Source of the DNA: Sisyra terminalis
Lineage: Eukaryota; Arthropoda; Insecta; Neuroptera; Sisyridae
Direction: 5' to 3'
DNA: 64,000 nt
Assembly (NCBI GenBank): GCA_958496175.1
Contig: OY292275.1
Span: 48,995,701-49,059,700, forward strand
The translations under genes and the position numbers were made by a program. The notes under the pieces were generated by a model that saw only the letters and a list, made by a program, of their open reading frames with translations, had not been told where the DNA came from and ran no database searches. This document shows positions 35,201 through 50,200 of the stretch, in pieces (position 1 is the stretch's first letter; each line of letters begins with the position of its first letter).

Positions 35201-38200
35201 CTGAAATCACATCAAATTTTAAATCAGTTTCTGGTCAAAGCAACAGGACGATCAGTAATAAAGATAAATTTCTTTTTGTTCGTTAAAAGCTTTTGATTTT
35301 ATCGCCAAACTGCATTTAAAAAGTGAAGCAAATAGTCAGCAAAATATTCACATTGCAAGCCAACACTTGGTTTTTTTCCCGACTTATCGCAACTTTACAA
35401 TCAAATTTGTTTTATTACATTACAATTATTTCCGGTCCAAATTAGGCAGTGTGTTCTTGTAAACCGGTTTGAGCATTTGCCCATAATAACATGGCAAAAG
35501 GAAGACTGATAACTTGCGATATTTCTTCAGTTGAAAGTGAGACTTTGTATGAGATTTTTTTCTTGAAAAAAGTATTTTACTTAGCACGATTGTGAAATAA
35601 TGGTGTTATATAATTGAGGGACATTTAATGACTTAGTATCTATTGGAAATGAATGTGATTTGGTACGGAAGTAATCCATTAGTGACACAATCCAAAATGT
35701 CTCTCACGCCAGTAAGAAGGGTTGACACGTCCAGCTTAATTAGTTTATTAAATCGTTACGTACATTACTTAAAGGTTTACGAACGTTTGCATGCGTTTAT
35801 TCGTAGACTGGTTTGGTACAGACTCTTGTCGTTTAATTAAGCCGTTGAAACGGAAGCCTTTCAGAGAGCTATGGCGATTCTTGCAATTAATATTATTGAC
35901 TTTTCCCCTTTTTATCGGACATCAAGTCGACGAGGGTTTTCGCGAGGTTACCAGCCTTAAAATGCCGTGTTTGGACGCTCTAAACTTCAATAAACTTTTC
36001 TATTAGCTATTAGTGGAATGCAGCTCAGTTTTGGTTTATTTCTAAAAAAAATTAAAATGTAAAAAAGATGACTATTTGAACGTCTTAAAATAAACAGAGA
36101 AGTGCAGCTGTGTGGTGCAACTACAACAAAGAAATTAGATACTGAATTTTATTTGATTTTTGTGGTCACAAAACCACATGAAGTTGAATTTTTGTTGCTC
36201 TTAATTTTCGGAGGAAAAAATTAATGTTATACAATGTTTTTCGACACGAATTCTTTCGTTGTTAAGACTTACGCAATTTATAAATATATCTTAATATAAG
36301 AAACTGAAGAAAAAATTTCCGTTAAAGAAATTATAAATATTAAATGAATACCTGTAAATTTGGATCTATAACTTTTGTGGATTGTATTTTTTAACTACCA
36401 AATATTTGGATCGTTCTTTTCTTATCGTTTTTCAATTATACCAATAATCGTCAATAATCGTTTTTCAATAATCGTCATATCCTTGTTCAATTGTAATTAA
36501 TTCTTCGGTTCATGTCTCTTTCAGGTCAGTCAATATCTGGTAATGTTGTATTTTCTACTTAGTTTTTACTATTCGCGATCTCTTTGTTATTTCAATTCTA
36601 ATATCATATAATTTTCTCTTTTGTGGCTAAATTTACATTATGAGTCGACTTATTCGCGAAGTAAATCAAAAACAAAGTATAAAATGCAACGTTACCAGAT
36701 ATTGATCGACTTAAAAGGGACCTGAACCAATTCTTTAATGTATAATATTAATTTTTTTTGTGATAAAAGGGATGGTAAAAATCCCTTTTAATTCTACAGA
36801 TTTAATATCGCAAGAGTACCTAAAAATCAAGTGCAACAATTTTAATAAAAATAATAAGTTTCTAAATTGAATTTTTGGCCATTCCCATTTTCATTAGCTA
36901 CTTTTTTGGGTTCCGCAACCAAATAGCTGGAAAGCCTCAAGTGATATTCTTATAATTTTATCCTGGTATCTGTCCGAATGGTATATCTATTTTATTTAGA
37001 GAATATAGAAACGTTAGGGATCAAATATGAAAGGAAGGCATTTTCTATGAACCAGTAATGAAAGTTTGGTTTCAATACAATAAAAGCTGGTTTTGAGGCT
37101 TTTGTTGTTGGATCAAGTCAAGTGTTTGTAGTCCAATTATTCAAAAATAGCCTTTTTTTATTTAACTCTTAATTAGGAATTACAATATTCCTAATGTTTT
37201 TCATTATTAATTCTTATTAGAATTAATTTAATACCTAAATGTAATTTTAGATAGCCAGTTGATGGATCACGTAATGATATATAGACAGCTTTATGCTACA
37301 ACGTTTTAGTGAGGATTTTGCCGACTTCCGGTGTTTATGCTGCTTAAACAGTTATTGCTACATTATAGTAATGGACAGGAATCAGAGTCTGAGTTATATA
37401 AATAATGGCGTATTTTTTACATTTTTTCGAAGTAACTTTAATTTAAAAAATTAAAAAATCTATATTATATTTAAATACTAACCGATACCTGCAACTTCAT
37501 AATTTTGCGACAATGATTGAAAAGTTTTACTGGCTACCGAAAAGTACATATCAAAATTATTTAAATTTCTCTGATATTTCGAACAAAAATATTTCCCAAC
37601 CCTCAAAAAGCGTACTTATGTGTCTGTATGAGTATCTCACTCACTTTAAACCAGAAATCGTCAAAGCGATCGATATATAAATCCCTTGGGGTCGATTTGA
37701 TTTAGAGAGTCTATTGGAGGTCGAAAGAAAAAAGCTCTTAAAATGCAAAGAACACATACCTAAAAGAGTGTCTAATTTTATGATAAGTTTTAAGATGTGT
37801 ACCTTTCAATATTAATATATTTTTATATGAATAGATCTAAAGAATATACTTAACAAATATTTAAACCCATTAAAAAAATGTACAAATACAAATAGTTTTT
37901 TCTTAATTAATTTATAATTACCTTTATGGGGGTCAATGGAGGATTTCAAAAATTATTTAGGGATCGATTTTTAAAAAAGTGTAGAAAATCCTGCCTTCTA
38001 CAGATAGGTCAAGAGGCGTTGGAGTATAAAAGGTTTTATTTATTGATAAATAAAACCTCATATACTTATAAATTATAATTTATGATTTTATCAATATCAA
38101 GCCAAAAAATTAATTTATACGTAATAATTTGATTTATTTCTTTGTCTTTTTCAAGTTTTAACCCTCTGCTTCTTAAACCTCTTAAGAAAAAATAAAATAT

Positions 38201-41200
38201 GTTATTTTTAGATTAAAAACAAAAAGTGGTTATTACATCAAAGTCGAATTTCCTGATTAACGAGGCATATTTTTGTCTCCAATTAAGTCTCAAAGCCTTG
38301 AAAGCAACAAATTAAATTTGCAAATTTTAATTTATTCCGTATAAAGTGTGTTAATTATTATTTTCAATTTAAACGATTCGAACGCAGAATTGATCAAAAG
38401 TAAAACTGTGCCTGTGAAAGAAGCTTCAGCCAAATACGTATCTTGCCATCATCTATGATTGCCGTAAATAATTTAATTGATCATCTGAACTTTATACAGT
38501 TGTCTTCGACCAATTATTGGATAAATACATTATCTAATTTATTCATTGAAGGCCAGCCATGATGACAATATCGTTTTTATTATCCCAATACATGCACATT
38601 ATAAATGTTCGATTTAATTCGAGTTCATTTTAGTTCAAGTGAATTGCTCGTAAAAATTGTATTGTACACGGATTTATTATGTAAATGATATTTTTACATC
38701 AAACAATAATTAGCTGTAAAAATCAAATATATCAATTCTATTGTGCGTTGGGAATCAAATACGATAATGTGGACGAGGTCTTTATTGAAACTTAAATCCG
38801 CGTAGTAATGCGGTTTTCGAACGCTTGATCTACAACCGCATTGGATTTAAAAATAATACTAATTAATTTTTCAATACCTTAACCTAGTTACTTTTTTTTT
38901 TTGTTATAACTTATGGTTAATTTTTTGATTTGGAAGTGATTGCGATCTTTAATATCAAGAGACAAAATTAATGCGGGCGGACGAACCGAGCGGACGGATG
39001 CTGCTTGCTATGTTGGCTCTTTTAACTATAACTATAAATATCGAGAAATGTTTAATACAGACGCATTAAATAGTTACTTTGCATACGTCATTGGTGTATG
39101 TATATGAAGAAGTTTTTACTGAATGCCGTAGAAATTGTTCTTAAATACACGACCGAGTTATGGCATGTGTTGGACAGACGGAATAATCGAGCCAAGTGAC
39201 AATAACACTCTCACTTGCATCTCAACAACAACATAGTATTTCGATTTTTATCCACTATATAATTAAAATTTTGAATCGATTTCGATTATATTTTCTCTTA
39301 TAAAACAAAAGAAATTAATTTACCATTTTTTTTTCTTCCGAAATTCGTTTTTGAATATATGTTATGTACTTTTCCAACAGGAGCAAACAGTACAGTAGAT
39401 AGTAACTAACGAAATTTACGTGATAATATTAGCTTAAGAATTCTATGGTTTTCATGGTAGCTATCATCGTTTGTCCCCACTTGCATCCTCGTATACGTTA
39501 CCATTTAGTAGCGACAGTAAAAGCTTAACTAAGAAAATTAAAAATAGTGAGTAGGTTCTTCATAGATAACTAAAAGAGTTTAAAGATATATGAACCAATC
39601 GTTATTCTTGTATACCTACATAAAATTTTGAGGATTTCATTGCAAACTAATCGAGTGGGACGTGATTGCGATTATTTCCACTGATAAATGCGTCAAAATC
39701 ACTTTTAAGGCATTTAATCCATAAATTAAACGGGATTACTCAAATGTTAAGTAATTTTTTATACGTTTTTGTCCACCTTTTTCCAAATTTATGATTGCAA
39801 AGAAACTATATCACAAAAAATGCCCACCTATAGTCTTTACATTAATTGAATCTATCCACTAAATGGAATTATCCTTATTTTTTTAAAGTTGATTATATAA
39901 TTATTGGTTGATATAATTGCAGTTTTACCATCTGTTTATTGAAACGTTAGTATAATCAAGTGACTAATTATTAATAATTAATCGAACTTACTTAAGTGAT
40001 GTTCTTTTATAGTTATCATAGTAATACGAAGTGCTTGGTCCTCGAAATTATTATACTACTTGTGGATCTTGAAAGTTCAGGTTCAGAAAATGTCTGTTAA
40101 ACATTATTTTATGTAACCTTTTCGTCATCAACTATCCTTGGAAAAGGTCACTTATCTTGTGCCACGATACTTTTATTATAGAAATTTCCAAATGTACTAG
40201 AAGTACCGCTTCAGCCAATGGTTTTTTTATTATAGTATAATAATTTCTACATAATACAAAATGATTTAAAACTTTCGTGACTCATCATATAACAGTTACG
40301 GAGCGATCCAACACTACTTGAGTGAAGTTTGCTTGGCAATCGAAATACGTATCTGGGTAATACGTCAGTGATAAATTTGTTTAAACTTTTGTAAATAATA
40401 TTACATAAATAAGGCCACAATATATTTTAAAAATAGTATAACTGGCAGCGAAAAAAAACTAATTTGATTAGTTTTCAATACATTTGATGAAATCAATTGC
40501 ATTGTTATGTACTTTAAATTCAATTTCATTTACATTTTTTCTCTCTATTTATCCCCTCGAGTATTTTTTTTAAATTTACGGATTTCAAAGAACACGAAAT
40601 TCAAACTACAAACTTCATTAGTTGTGTTCTGTTTTGTCATGTGCTTCTTTGCCCCGTAATACTAATAAAAGCAATATCCTATTGATCAAATCGAAAGATC
40701 CAATTTGACATTCTTATATCCTTCAAATTGTTTTTTTGCTATATGAACACTTAATATTTCCTCTCTAATTTCTTTTTGTAGTAGAAAAAAAAAATGATAA
40801 CCTGACACAGTTAAGATTCTAAAGTAAAAATGAATTAAATGCTTCAATGGACCAGAAAAGTACACTATAAAATTAATTGAAACTTGATCCACTCCCTGTG
40901 ATTGTGCATTTTTTTTTAATATTTTATTCTTCCGTATTCTTTATATAAAACAACATCGACTTACCACCCTCATTTGAAATAATAAATTGAATTTATCAAC
41001 CAAATGACTAAATTGTTAAAAAAATATATACGGGCTGTTCTTCTTTTCAGAAAAGGGGAAATATAACAATATTTTTACTATAGTTGATTCTTTGTCATGT
41101 TTTTTATACTCATATTATGTCATAGGGTAAGTTTGGGGTAAGATTTTGTTATGAAAAGCTATCGTTTTTAAAAATCATTTTTTTTTAAAAATCATTTTTT

Positions 41201-44200
41201 TTTAAAAAACTATTGAATTCTTTATTGTAGGTAAACCTTCTTAAATAGCAAACTCATATTTTTTGTTATGGTCTTTATTTTATTATTCATTCATCTTTAA
41301 ACATCCCTAACAATTTTCATTCTTCACAAGTCTCTGAGAACAACTCATGGGAACTATTGTAGATTGATAACCATTGCTTTACAAATTCTATGTTTACTGA
41401 ATTCTCTTTCTTCATTGACAAAGATGTATGAAAATTGAAACAAAAAAAAATAATTTTATTAAATAAATTTCTGAATTAATTATGAATTAATCAGAATTAA
41501 TGATGAATATCTAAATTAATCTGAATTAAACTTCTGAATATTTTTTATGAACAGAAAGCAAACTAATAGTAACCCATCTAAAAAGAAATATTAGTAACAC
41601 TTTAAACACATAAATACATATACCTATAACTTCAAATTGGATTTTTTTCCGCTGACCTTGAACAGCTTTACCATATAATATATATTGTGGTCTTATTTAC
41701 AAATGTAAACTATAAACAAAAATTTGAAACCAATGGATTATTGACGTATGAGTCACATAGCAGTTAAGGAGCGTCTAATACAACTTTCTGACCACTGAGG
41801 AAGATTGCTTGGCATTCGAAATAAGTATCTGGGCAATGCGTCAGTAATCATTTGTTTGAACTTTTGTTCCTACTTATGTTAGTAGTTTACTTTTGTTAAT
41901 TATATCACATTATATTTTATATATTGTATAAATAGTATATAACTTCTTTTCATTTTTTTTAAACTATTAAAATTTTTAAAGTTACATTTGATTTTGAGAA
42001 TATAGCAATTTCAATGTCATTTGCTTGTGTTTTCTGTATGCAAGAACTTATATTTGTTCTTAAATTAATTAAGGAAGTACAAAAAATCTTTTGAAATGAA
42101 TTTTTAGATTAACCAGCACATAGTGTATAATATTATATTTGAAAAAGTGGCAATTAACCTTACAAACGTGAAAAACTAGTAGGAAAATGATATTTTTTTG
42201 TGTTTTAAAAGCCGGAAGGTAAAAATATTAATCAGACAATTTAACGGTAGAATAAAATTAGAATAGCATAGTGATGCAAGTCTGATTCGAGTCTTTATGT
42301 TAATTTTTTTTTATGTTAACTATTATCATATAATTTTTTTTTGTATTCTTGATACAACTTTTTAGGTTGAGTTACGTATTTCCTTCAACTATCTCCTCTC
42401 TTAGTTATATATCATATTTTATTTTTCAATCAAACTTATATCAAGTCAAACATCAATTAGTCAAATCTTCTTAATATAGCTTCAACAATAAACATTATGT
42501 GGCTCTGACTTATCCAATATTTGCTCCCCGAAAGTGTTAATAAAAACGTTCAAATAAAATATTTATATCCGCCACATTGTCCACATAACACTGTAATATA
42601 AACCATTTTCGACTCGCGTCTGCTTTTCTACACATATTATCATACTAAACTCATCTTTTTTTTTAATTCTTTATTTTTATTCAAAGTTCCGGCTGAAAAT
42701 TAGATAAATATACTTATTTATAGACATTTTCAATTAATTTTTTCCATGCAAGAAATGCTTACTTCAATGCAAATTGGAAGTTTAAACTTTAAATGACTGA
42801 AATTAAATCGTGCGTGATTTATTTATCCTACAAGGTAAAGGTTTTTATTTGTATCCAAATCAGGATTTATAATGGAAAAATAATCATTGGTATTACGTTT
42901 CATGGCCATTTTAAATTTGATTAAGTTCTAGTCTTTCAAAAAAAACAGCAGAAAAAAACCGCACAGGTATACTTTATATTGTACAATCTGGTAACGTTTC
43001 ATTTTCTACTTTGTTTTTAGTTTAATTCGCGAATAAATTGATCAATTCATTGTTGATAATTTTATTATGGTTGATTCATTCGCGAAGTGCATTGAAAACA
43101 AAGTGGTAAATGAGACGTCGCCAGATTGTATCGGTTTATAGTAGGTATGACTGTGCCAAAAAACTTTTTGTTATTATGAACTTTTTACAATCTCAAAAAT
43201 AACCTATTTTTTAATATATTAGGGAAAATAAGAGAAAATATAAATGATGATGTTATACATTATGGAAATTTTAAAATGGCTTTCAAAGATGACTTTGTTT
43301 AAAGACATTGGAAGACTAGCATCTATAGAAAACGGAACGCAAGTAATAGATATATCTTAATAAAAATTAGTTTAAAATTATCTTGAGACTTGGTTTCAGG
43401 GTAATTGATCATTTTTTTCCAAAAAAAAAGTAATTTTCAATTTATTTTTAAGACATTGAATCAATTTTTTTTAAATAAGAAGAAATTTCAGGTTATTTAA
43501 GATTTTTTTGTTTTTTTTTTTTATTTTTTATTTAATATTTTATTGTTCAATTAGTTACGTTTCGTTACTAATCGTAACTTTTTTTTTTTATTCAAAGTTC
43601 CGTAAATTATTATGAAATTATTATTATTATTAAATTGTATTTAATTGAATCAAATACAATTAAAATACCTATAGTTACAACTTGGGATTGCTATACCGGA
43701 ATACCGAGCCGGTATTTTGGTATACCGGTACTGGTATTTTGTACAATTTTGTGTTACCGGTATTCACAAGTTTATATACCGTTTTTTTCGTTAAATACTA
43801 GAAAAAAAAAATATTTTCAGTATACCTATGTTCTGAATTCGCCACTACAGCAAAATAGTATACGTTTTTGTTTTTATATCGCCCGAACGGGTGAAATTAA
43901 TTAGGCTATGAAGACAAAGTTGAAATTAAAAAATGTCTGTACATATACTACATATAATGATTTAAAAATGAAAAAGTAGAAAAGAAACTAACCAATTTGA
44001 ATTTGATCAAGTTTATAGTAATTTTTCTTTACATTTTTAACCCACAAACCTTTCCACCACATTCAGAAAAATTCGGTAGAGTTATCGAAGATGATAATGA
44101 CACTTTTGTTATAAAATTATTGATAACTAAAAAAAATCAACAAACCAAAGTACAATTCAGAAATCAGTTATATCCAAACCCATCCGACGAGCATGCGATT

Positions 44201-47200
44201 TATTTGAAGATGGTAGATATAAAAGTAAATACTTGGAAAAAAATATATCGTGCCTTACTATTAGTACCACCAACTAGCGCAGATACTGAAAGATCGATTT
44301 CAACAGTTGGTAATTTTCGCACAAAATTACGTTCCAGAATTAATGACAGTACAATTGATGCATTATGTTTACTAAAATCATATTTCAAAAATTTGTAATA
44401 GTACCATAGATTGAATAATGATATTTACACTTTTTTGTGATTTGAATACATTCGATGTTTGTTGTTCCTTCACTTTTTTATGATTCTTTATACTTATACT
44501 ATTACCATTTATTAATTACAAATGATTTTTTGTGATATTTACTTACTCTTATTAAACTGGAAAATAAAAGAAAGAAACACTTGGGGTTTATTTCTTATTC
44601 TTAAATTTCTACTACCGGTATTAAAACCAGTATTCCGGTATTAAAAACTTAAAAATACCGAATGTCGGTATTGAACTTTTGGTCCGGTATTGCAATTCCT
44701 AGTTACAACCAACAAATTGGTTGTTCGTCAGTATTAATACATCTTCGTTTTGTGATTAATCTTAATTAAACCTTTTTTTAAAGATTATGAGAATTTCAAT
44801 TTCAGGCAAACATTTTTTTCGTCTTTAATTTAATAAACCTTTGATTATTGTAATTTTTTAATGAATTGATTTTTTTTGGTGATTTTCACCTCAAAAAATT
44901 ATTAAAACTATAAATTATTTAATAAAACAAATTATTTTATCTAATTATTTCACTGAGGCCCAAAGTCTTAGGATCATTTTTTAAGAATTTTCATTAAAAT
45001 TTATCAAACATAAGTGTGATCTTGTATGGTGGTTGGCCATCAAAAAATATTTGATACGTCCTTAAAATCAAAAGTATGAAAATGCAAGTTCTTGGAAAAA
45101 AACATAAAGAAAAGTTTTCTTGTTGATTTTATTTTGAAAAGCAAACGACGCTTTTCATTCACACAAAATTTTCGTGAGCAAATGAATGAACGCTTTTTCA
45201 AAGCAGACAAACATCTAATGAGGGTGAAAATAGTTTTCATTTTTTCCAAGTCAACGATTCTTTTACACGCAACAAACGCGTCGACTGTTAATTTATTATT
45301 AAAATTTATAAGAAAAACACCTCCACCATTACCACATTCCTCACCCAACCAAAACCTGGAAGCCTGAAAGCCATGTGCTGCAGAAAACCCAATTGTCGAA
45401 ACACAACTCCAATTGATTGATTGCTAAAAGTTGAAATGTTTATTCTATCATAATATTTTTTTATGATAAAACGCAGAAGAGGTCTTGTGGTAAAAAAAAA
45501 ATCCTATTCATTTCACCAAAGGGCTCCGATATACTGAATGTTTTCGTTTTTCAACCTCTCAAATAAAACTTGAAAGATTTTTTCGTTGCAACAGGAAGTT
45601 TGGATGGCTTTTGTGAGACTAATGCGTGATGTGTATATGTGTAGGGTAAAGACAGATAAACGCTCATTAGGGCGATGCAACAAAGAACGCAATTAAGCCA
45701 TCTAGCTAATATTGTCTATTTTTTCTTGTTCCAAGTCCAGACAAAACTCGACATGTATTTTAAAAAATCTAATCACGAGCATCTTTATAGCTTATATTGT
45801 ACGAGAATAGCGCCTCTCACTGGACCATAATAAATATTTATAATAAAATTATTTCATTTGGCCCTGCATCCTACAGTAAATATTTATTATTCGAATATTT
45901 CCCTGAGTTGAGATAAAAATGGATTTCGTTAAGTTCATTAACATTAGAATCGATTTCTATAAATTGACGACAAAGATTAGACTGTGCATGGAAAAATTTT
46001 GCATTTATAACAATGAAGGAAATGAATTTAGATGTGAGATGTTTAAAATTTAAGAATTCAGTGGGTCGAATTTAAGAGTTTGTGTCCGATTTGGTTCATT
46101 GAATTTAATTGATAACAGGATGCGACGAGTGTTCGAGCAAAAAATATATCTGTCGCATTCTCGCTGATATCGCTACTATAGATTATTTTAATTGAGACAA
46201 TTTCGGAATTTACGTCTTAAATTCTTTCGAACTAAATTTGCCCGTTTCATATTGAATTTCAGCTAGAAACTTTTGTGTACAATTTTCGGGTGTTGGGTTA
46301 CAAGCCAAAGGGTTGATGTGAGGTCTTGTAATTGGGGGCTCATGTGACCGTTTTGCTCGACAAGAGGCCGCATTTTGACCCTCCCTGAAGACACTTGTAG
46401 CATAATAGTCATAAAAAAAAATTTAAATAGAATTTTATGGATTGAGATATTTGATGGTTGTGAAGTTGGTGGCGGTAGCCAATAGTTTCTGGTGTATTCA
46501 TAAAAGCGTAAGAGTGAATCATTACATTCGTCAAACTTGTGGATTGCTTGCGATGAAATTACATAAGTTGAAGTGAATTCAGTTATTACATTTGCCAGAT
46601 CTTCCTTTCCCATACAAATTGTAATATAATGAGGAAGAAAATGTCAGAATGTCAGCAAAATTGAAAACCAAAAAATTGGAAATAGGTTCTTTCAACATGG
46701 AAGTAATAAGACTTGAAACTATCCAGGGATGTGAGTTCGCAATATACTGATATAACTGTTCAAAAACAATATATAAAATATTTTATATTTATGTAATGTA
46801 ATTGGCAAAAGGAAACAAGAGTTGAAACAAAATGTATTTTTGACGAATTTCGATTGACAAGCAATCTTCTTCAGTGGTCATCAACTAGTATTGGATCTCT
46901 AGTAGTAGCTTTAGTATTGGGTTCTACTCTAACGTTAAAGACTTGTATAATATGTAAATGCACATGTTCTGAGGCTTTTGAAGTTTCAGTAACAAAGAAA
47001 TTTCAAATTTACACAAGTTTCTTTGACTAGAGTGACCAACTCAAATGATCTCGCGGGTCACTTTAAAAATTCATCATTTCTCCACGGGTCACATATAAAA
47101 GTATATGTCTTCAGATTTAGATATACAATAGATATTTTGTAAGCATTTTTTAATACACATTGGTAGGGTCCGCCGAAACTAGTTTTTTCGACTGAAACTC

Positions 47201-50200
47201 GGGACCCGAAACGAACCACTTTTTCTGTGTCGGAAATGGTAGTTATGGGGCCCATGGGCCAAGGGTTGATTGCTACTGTCCTAGACAATTCGATTTGCAG
47301 TTAGTCGAATCTCGTTTATTATACAAATCATAACAAAAGAGAGAAGCAATTAACTGCATATAAATAACTGCATTATTTCATTTATCATAAGTAAACCCTC
47401 CCCATGGGGATTGATTTCCTTGTTTCTAGTCTATTTGACTAAAAGTAACTGTACCCTGTATACCTAATTTATCCTAAAATTATAAATTGATTCCTTCAAT
47501 TTAGAAATATTCTGAATTAATTGTATAATCAAGGAATTTCAATTATGTAGGAAAGTATGGTAGAATAGATAAGGATTTCAATTATGAAATGGAGTATAAA
47601 ATATTAGCCATATAAAAAATAAAAACACTAACATCAATTTATTCAAAGAAAATCGATTTCATTAGTTTTTCTATCTTTTTTTTGGAGTCATATCTTAATT
47701 TCAATATTTAATAATTTGATAAACAATTTAATTACAAAATTTCCTAATTTCTACGGTTGTAATCCTCAAAATCGTATTTAAACTTAATCACTGATATTTA
47801 TTTACTTCCTTCGGGATTTCTTATTTCATTTTAACGATAATTTCTCCAAACCGCTATTCATTAATGCATGACTCGACCCAGATAAAAAAAAATATGCATT
47901 TCTACCAATTTAGATAATTCTTATTTACGAAAAGATAAACGCATTGTACGATAAATTTTCCAACAGAAATCTCTCATCAAATATTCACTATGACAATTTT
48001 CATTCCATTTTCATTTATAAGCATGATTTCATTTATAATGTAAATATTTTTTGACATACTCACAAATTTAACTATTCGCAAAATTGATGATGAAGCAGGA
48101 AATAAAATTTGGGATGTATCCAAAAAATCGGCATGAGCAATTCCCTGTCTATTTTCGAAATCATTTCAAAGAAAATCCCCTTGAAAAATGAATCATAGAA
48201 GAAAAATTTTATGAGAATCTCCAAAATAAAATGGTTTGCACAAGTTGAATAAGTTGTGCCCTTATTTTTGAGCGGATGTATTACAAACGATTATATATTT
48301 TAAATATAAGACGGAAGTTGTTTGTTATACAATAAAGATCGACTCCACCCTGATCTCTTTTTTTCTTCATCAGCTTCGTATTGTTAAACAATAAGATCTG
48401 TTTATGAGGAAGTGAGATCATTTCTTCTTCAAAGATGTAAGATAATACGCCAAAGATAAACTCTTCGACCTCCACGTCCCAAACCTTTTTCTCACTCTAA
48501 AACGTTAATTACACATTAGACAAGTTATAGAAGAAAAAACATTCCATTTACCGTAAATTTTCCTCAACCGTATAACTGTTTACATCACATGAAATAAATG
48601 TATTTATATTTTCTTGCAATAGCTAATGTCAATGTTGGAAACAAGTTTTTGAAGCTGCTTTTACTAATAATTGCAGACATTCAACTTTAACTAGTGGTAT
48701 TTAAAAAAATTAACCAACAAAGACGAGTCAAAATAATTCTTGGAAGGATAAGAAAGTTATCTTTTCCTGGAACTCTCGACTATCTTGTCTGGATATTATC
48801 ACTAGTTTTGAAATATAAAATTTCATTTTCATCCGAAATACTATTGTATTAAATTTTACAATTTTTCTGTAGGTACCTACTTTTTAAATTTTAACCCAAT
48901 TTTTGCTGTTTTTGAATTTTTGTCTGTCTGGCTTATGGTATTTTGTATGGTATTATGCTTGTAATTCCTCTTATAAGTTTAAAATTGCTTCGATAACATT
49001 TGGTATTTAGGTACAACATATTATTTTATTATTATTATTAAAAATCTAAACTAGTAATGACATGGCTTCGTTGAAGTCTTACACAAAAACGTCTATGATT
49101 TTTCTGCTAAAAAAAAATAATGAAATTTTAAATTTTGTTGATAATAATCATTATTCCGGATTGCCGTTAATTAACCGAAATTTGGTTTTATAATCTTCAT
49201 CCAAGCTTGGCTTATCTTTGGCTTGACCAAGGCTTTCTACCTATTCGTAACCCTAGCATGGATCAAGATAGGCTTACCGAAATTGGGGAAATTTTCGGCC
49301 CAAATATGGTCCAAATGGTCTCCTAATTCAACCCGGGGGATTCCTGCATGGAAATTCCCAACAATAAGTTTATCTTCAAAAATAAATATTGCTCTCTCTT
49401 GAATTAATATCCTAGAATGTGTTCTTAGACACAAAAAGGGTGAATATATGCACAAAGGCCTGTGCATTATTCTAATACAAGTATTACGTGGATAACTAAA
49501 CGAATATTATTGGATACTAAAACTTCAGAACACATATTCCGAATATTAGGAGAAATCACACCAAAAATACCTTTTCCTTCACAAAATCTAGTATTGTATT
49601 TAGACCTGGAAGTAAAATGTCCGATTAATCATTTAAGACAATATTCATCATTTTATCATCAAAAATCGAAAGGAGTATAAAACCATTTTAATCTTATATA
49701 TATAAACCAGCTTTGCCTGCAGTTATAATGAGAATAACTATAAAAACTATAATAAGAGTTCCTGGTCTATTTTAAATGTTTTAGGGATGTGTATCTTGCA
49801 AATAAATTTTGAATACTTCTTTTTAATTCCGAAAAGTTCTTGTAAACCCTTTCTCAATTATGACATTTATGTTTATGGAATACATTTTTCAATTATGACA
49901 TTTATGTTTATAGAATACATAAATGCCGTAATTAAAAAAACGTTTACAAGAACTTTCCGAAATTACAAAGAAATATTCATAATTATAATTGCAAGATACA
50001 CATCCCTAAAACACTCGAAATAGATTAAGAATTCTCTTTATAGTTTTGCTTATCGTAGATATTTTCGTTAACAAACCGCAAATTTTCGCGATAACAATTC
50101 TTCCTTGTAGTTTCGTTAAGTAGATGAGTGTTGGGAAGTTAAAAATAGCAGACATACCTATGTCCTTAAGAAATAAAAACAATAAAATAAAATTAGTTTA

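Noticed and set aside
43635..43904. 89-residue frame at the left end of the hAT element
   Set aside because: It begins before the element and reads through its terminal repeats, so it is not a transposase part.
46263..46613. 116-residue minus-strand frame in the giant intron
   Set aside because: No family motif, no splice framing and biased A+T composition; treated as chance.
49462..49680. 72-residue plus-strand frame
   Set aside because: Looks vaguely protein-like, but no motif or partner exon could be found.
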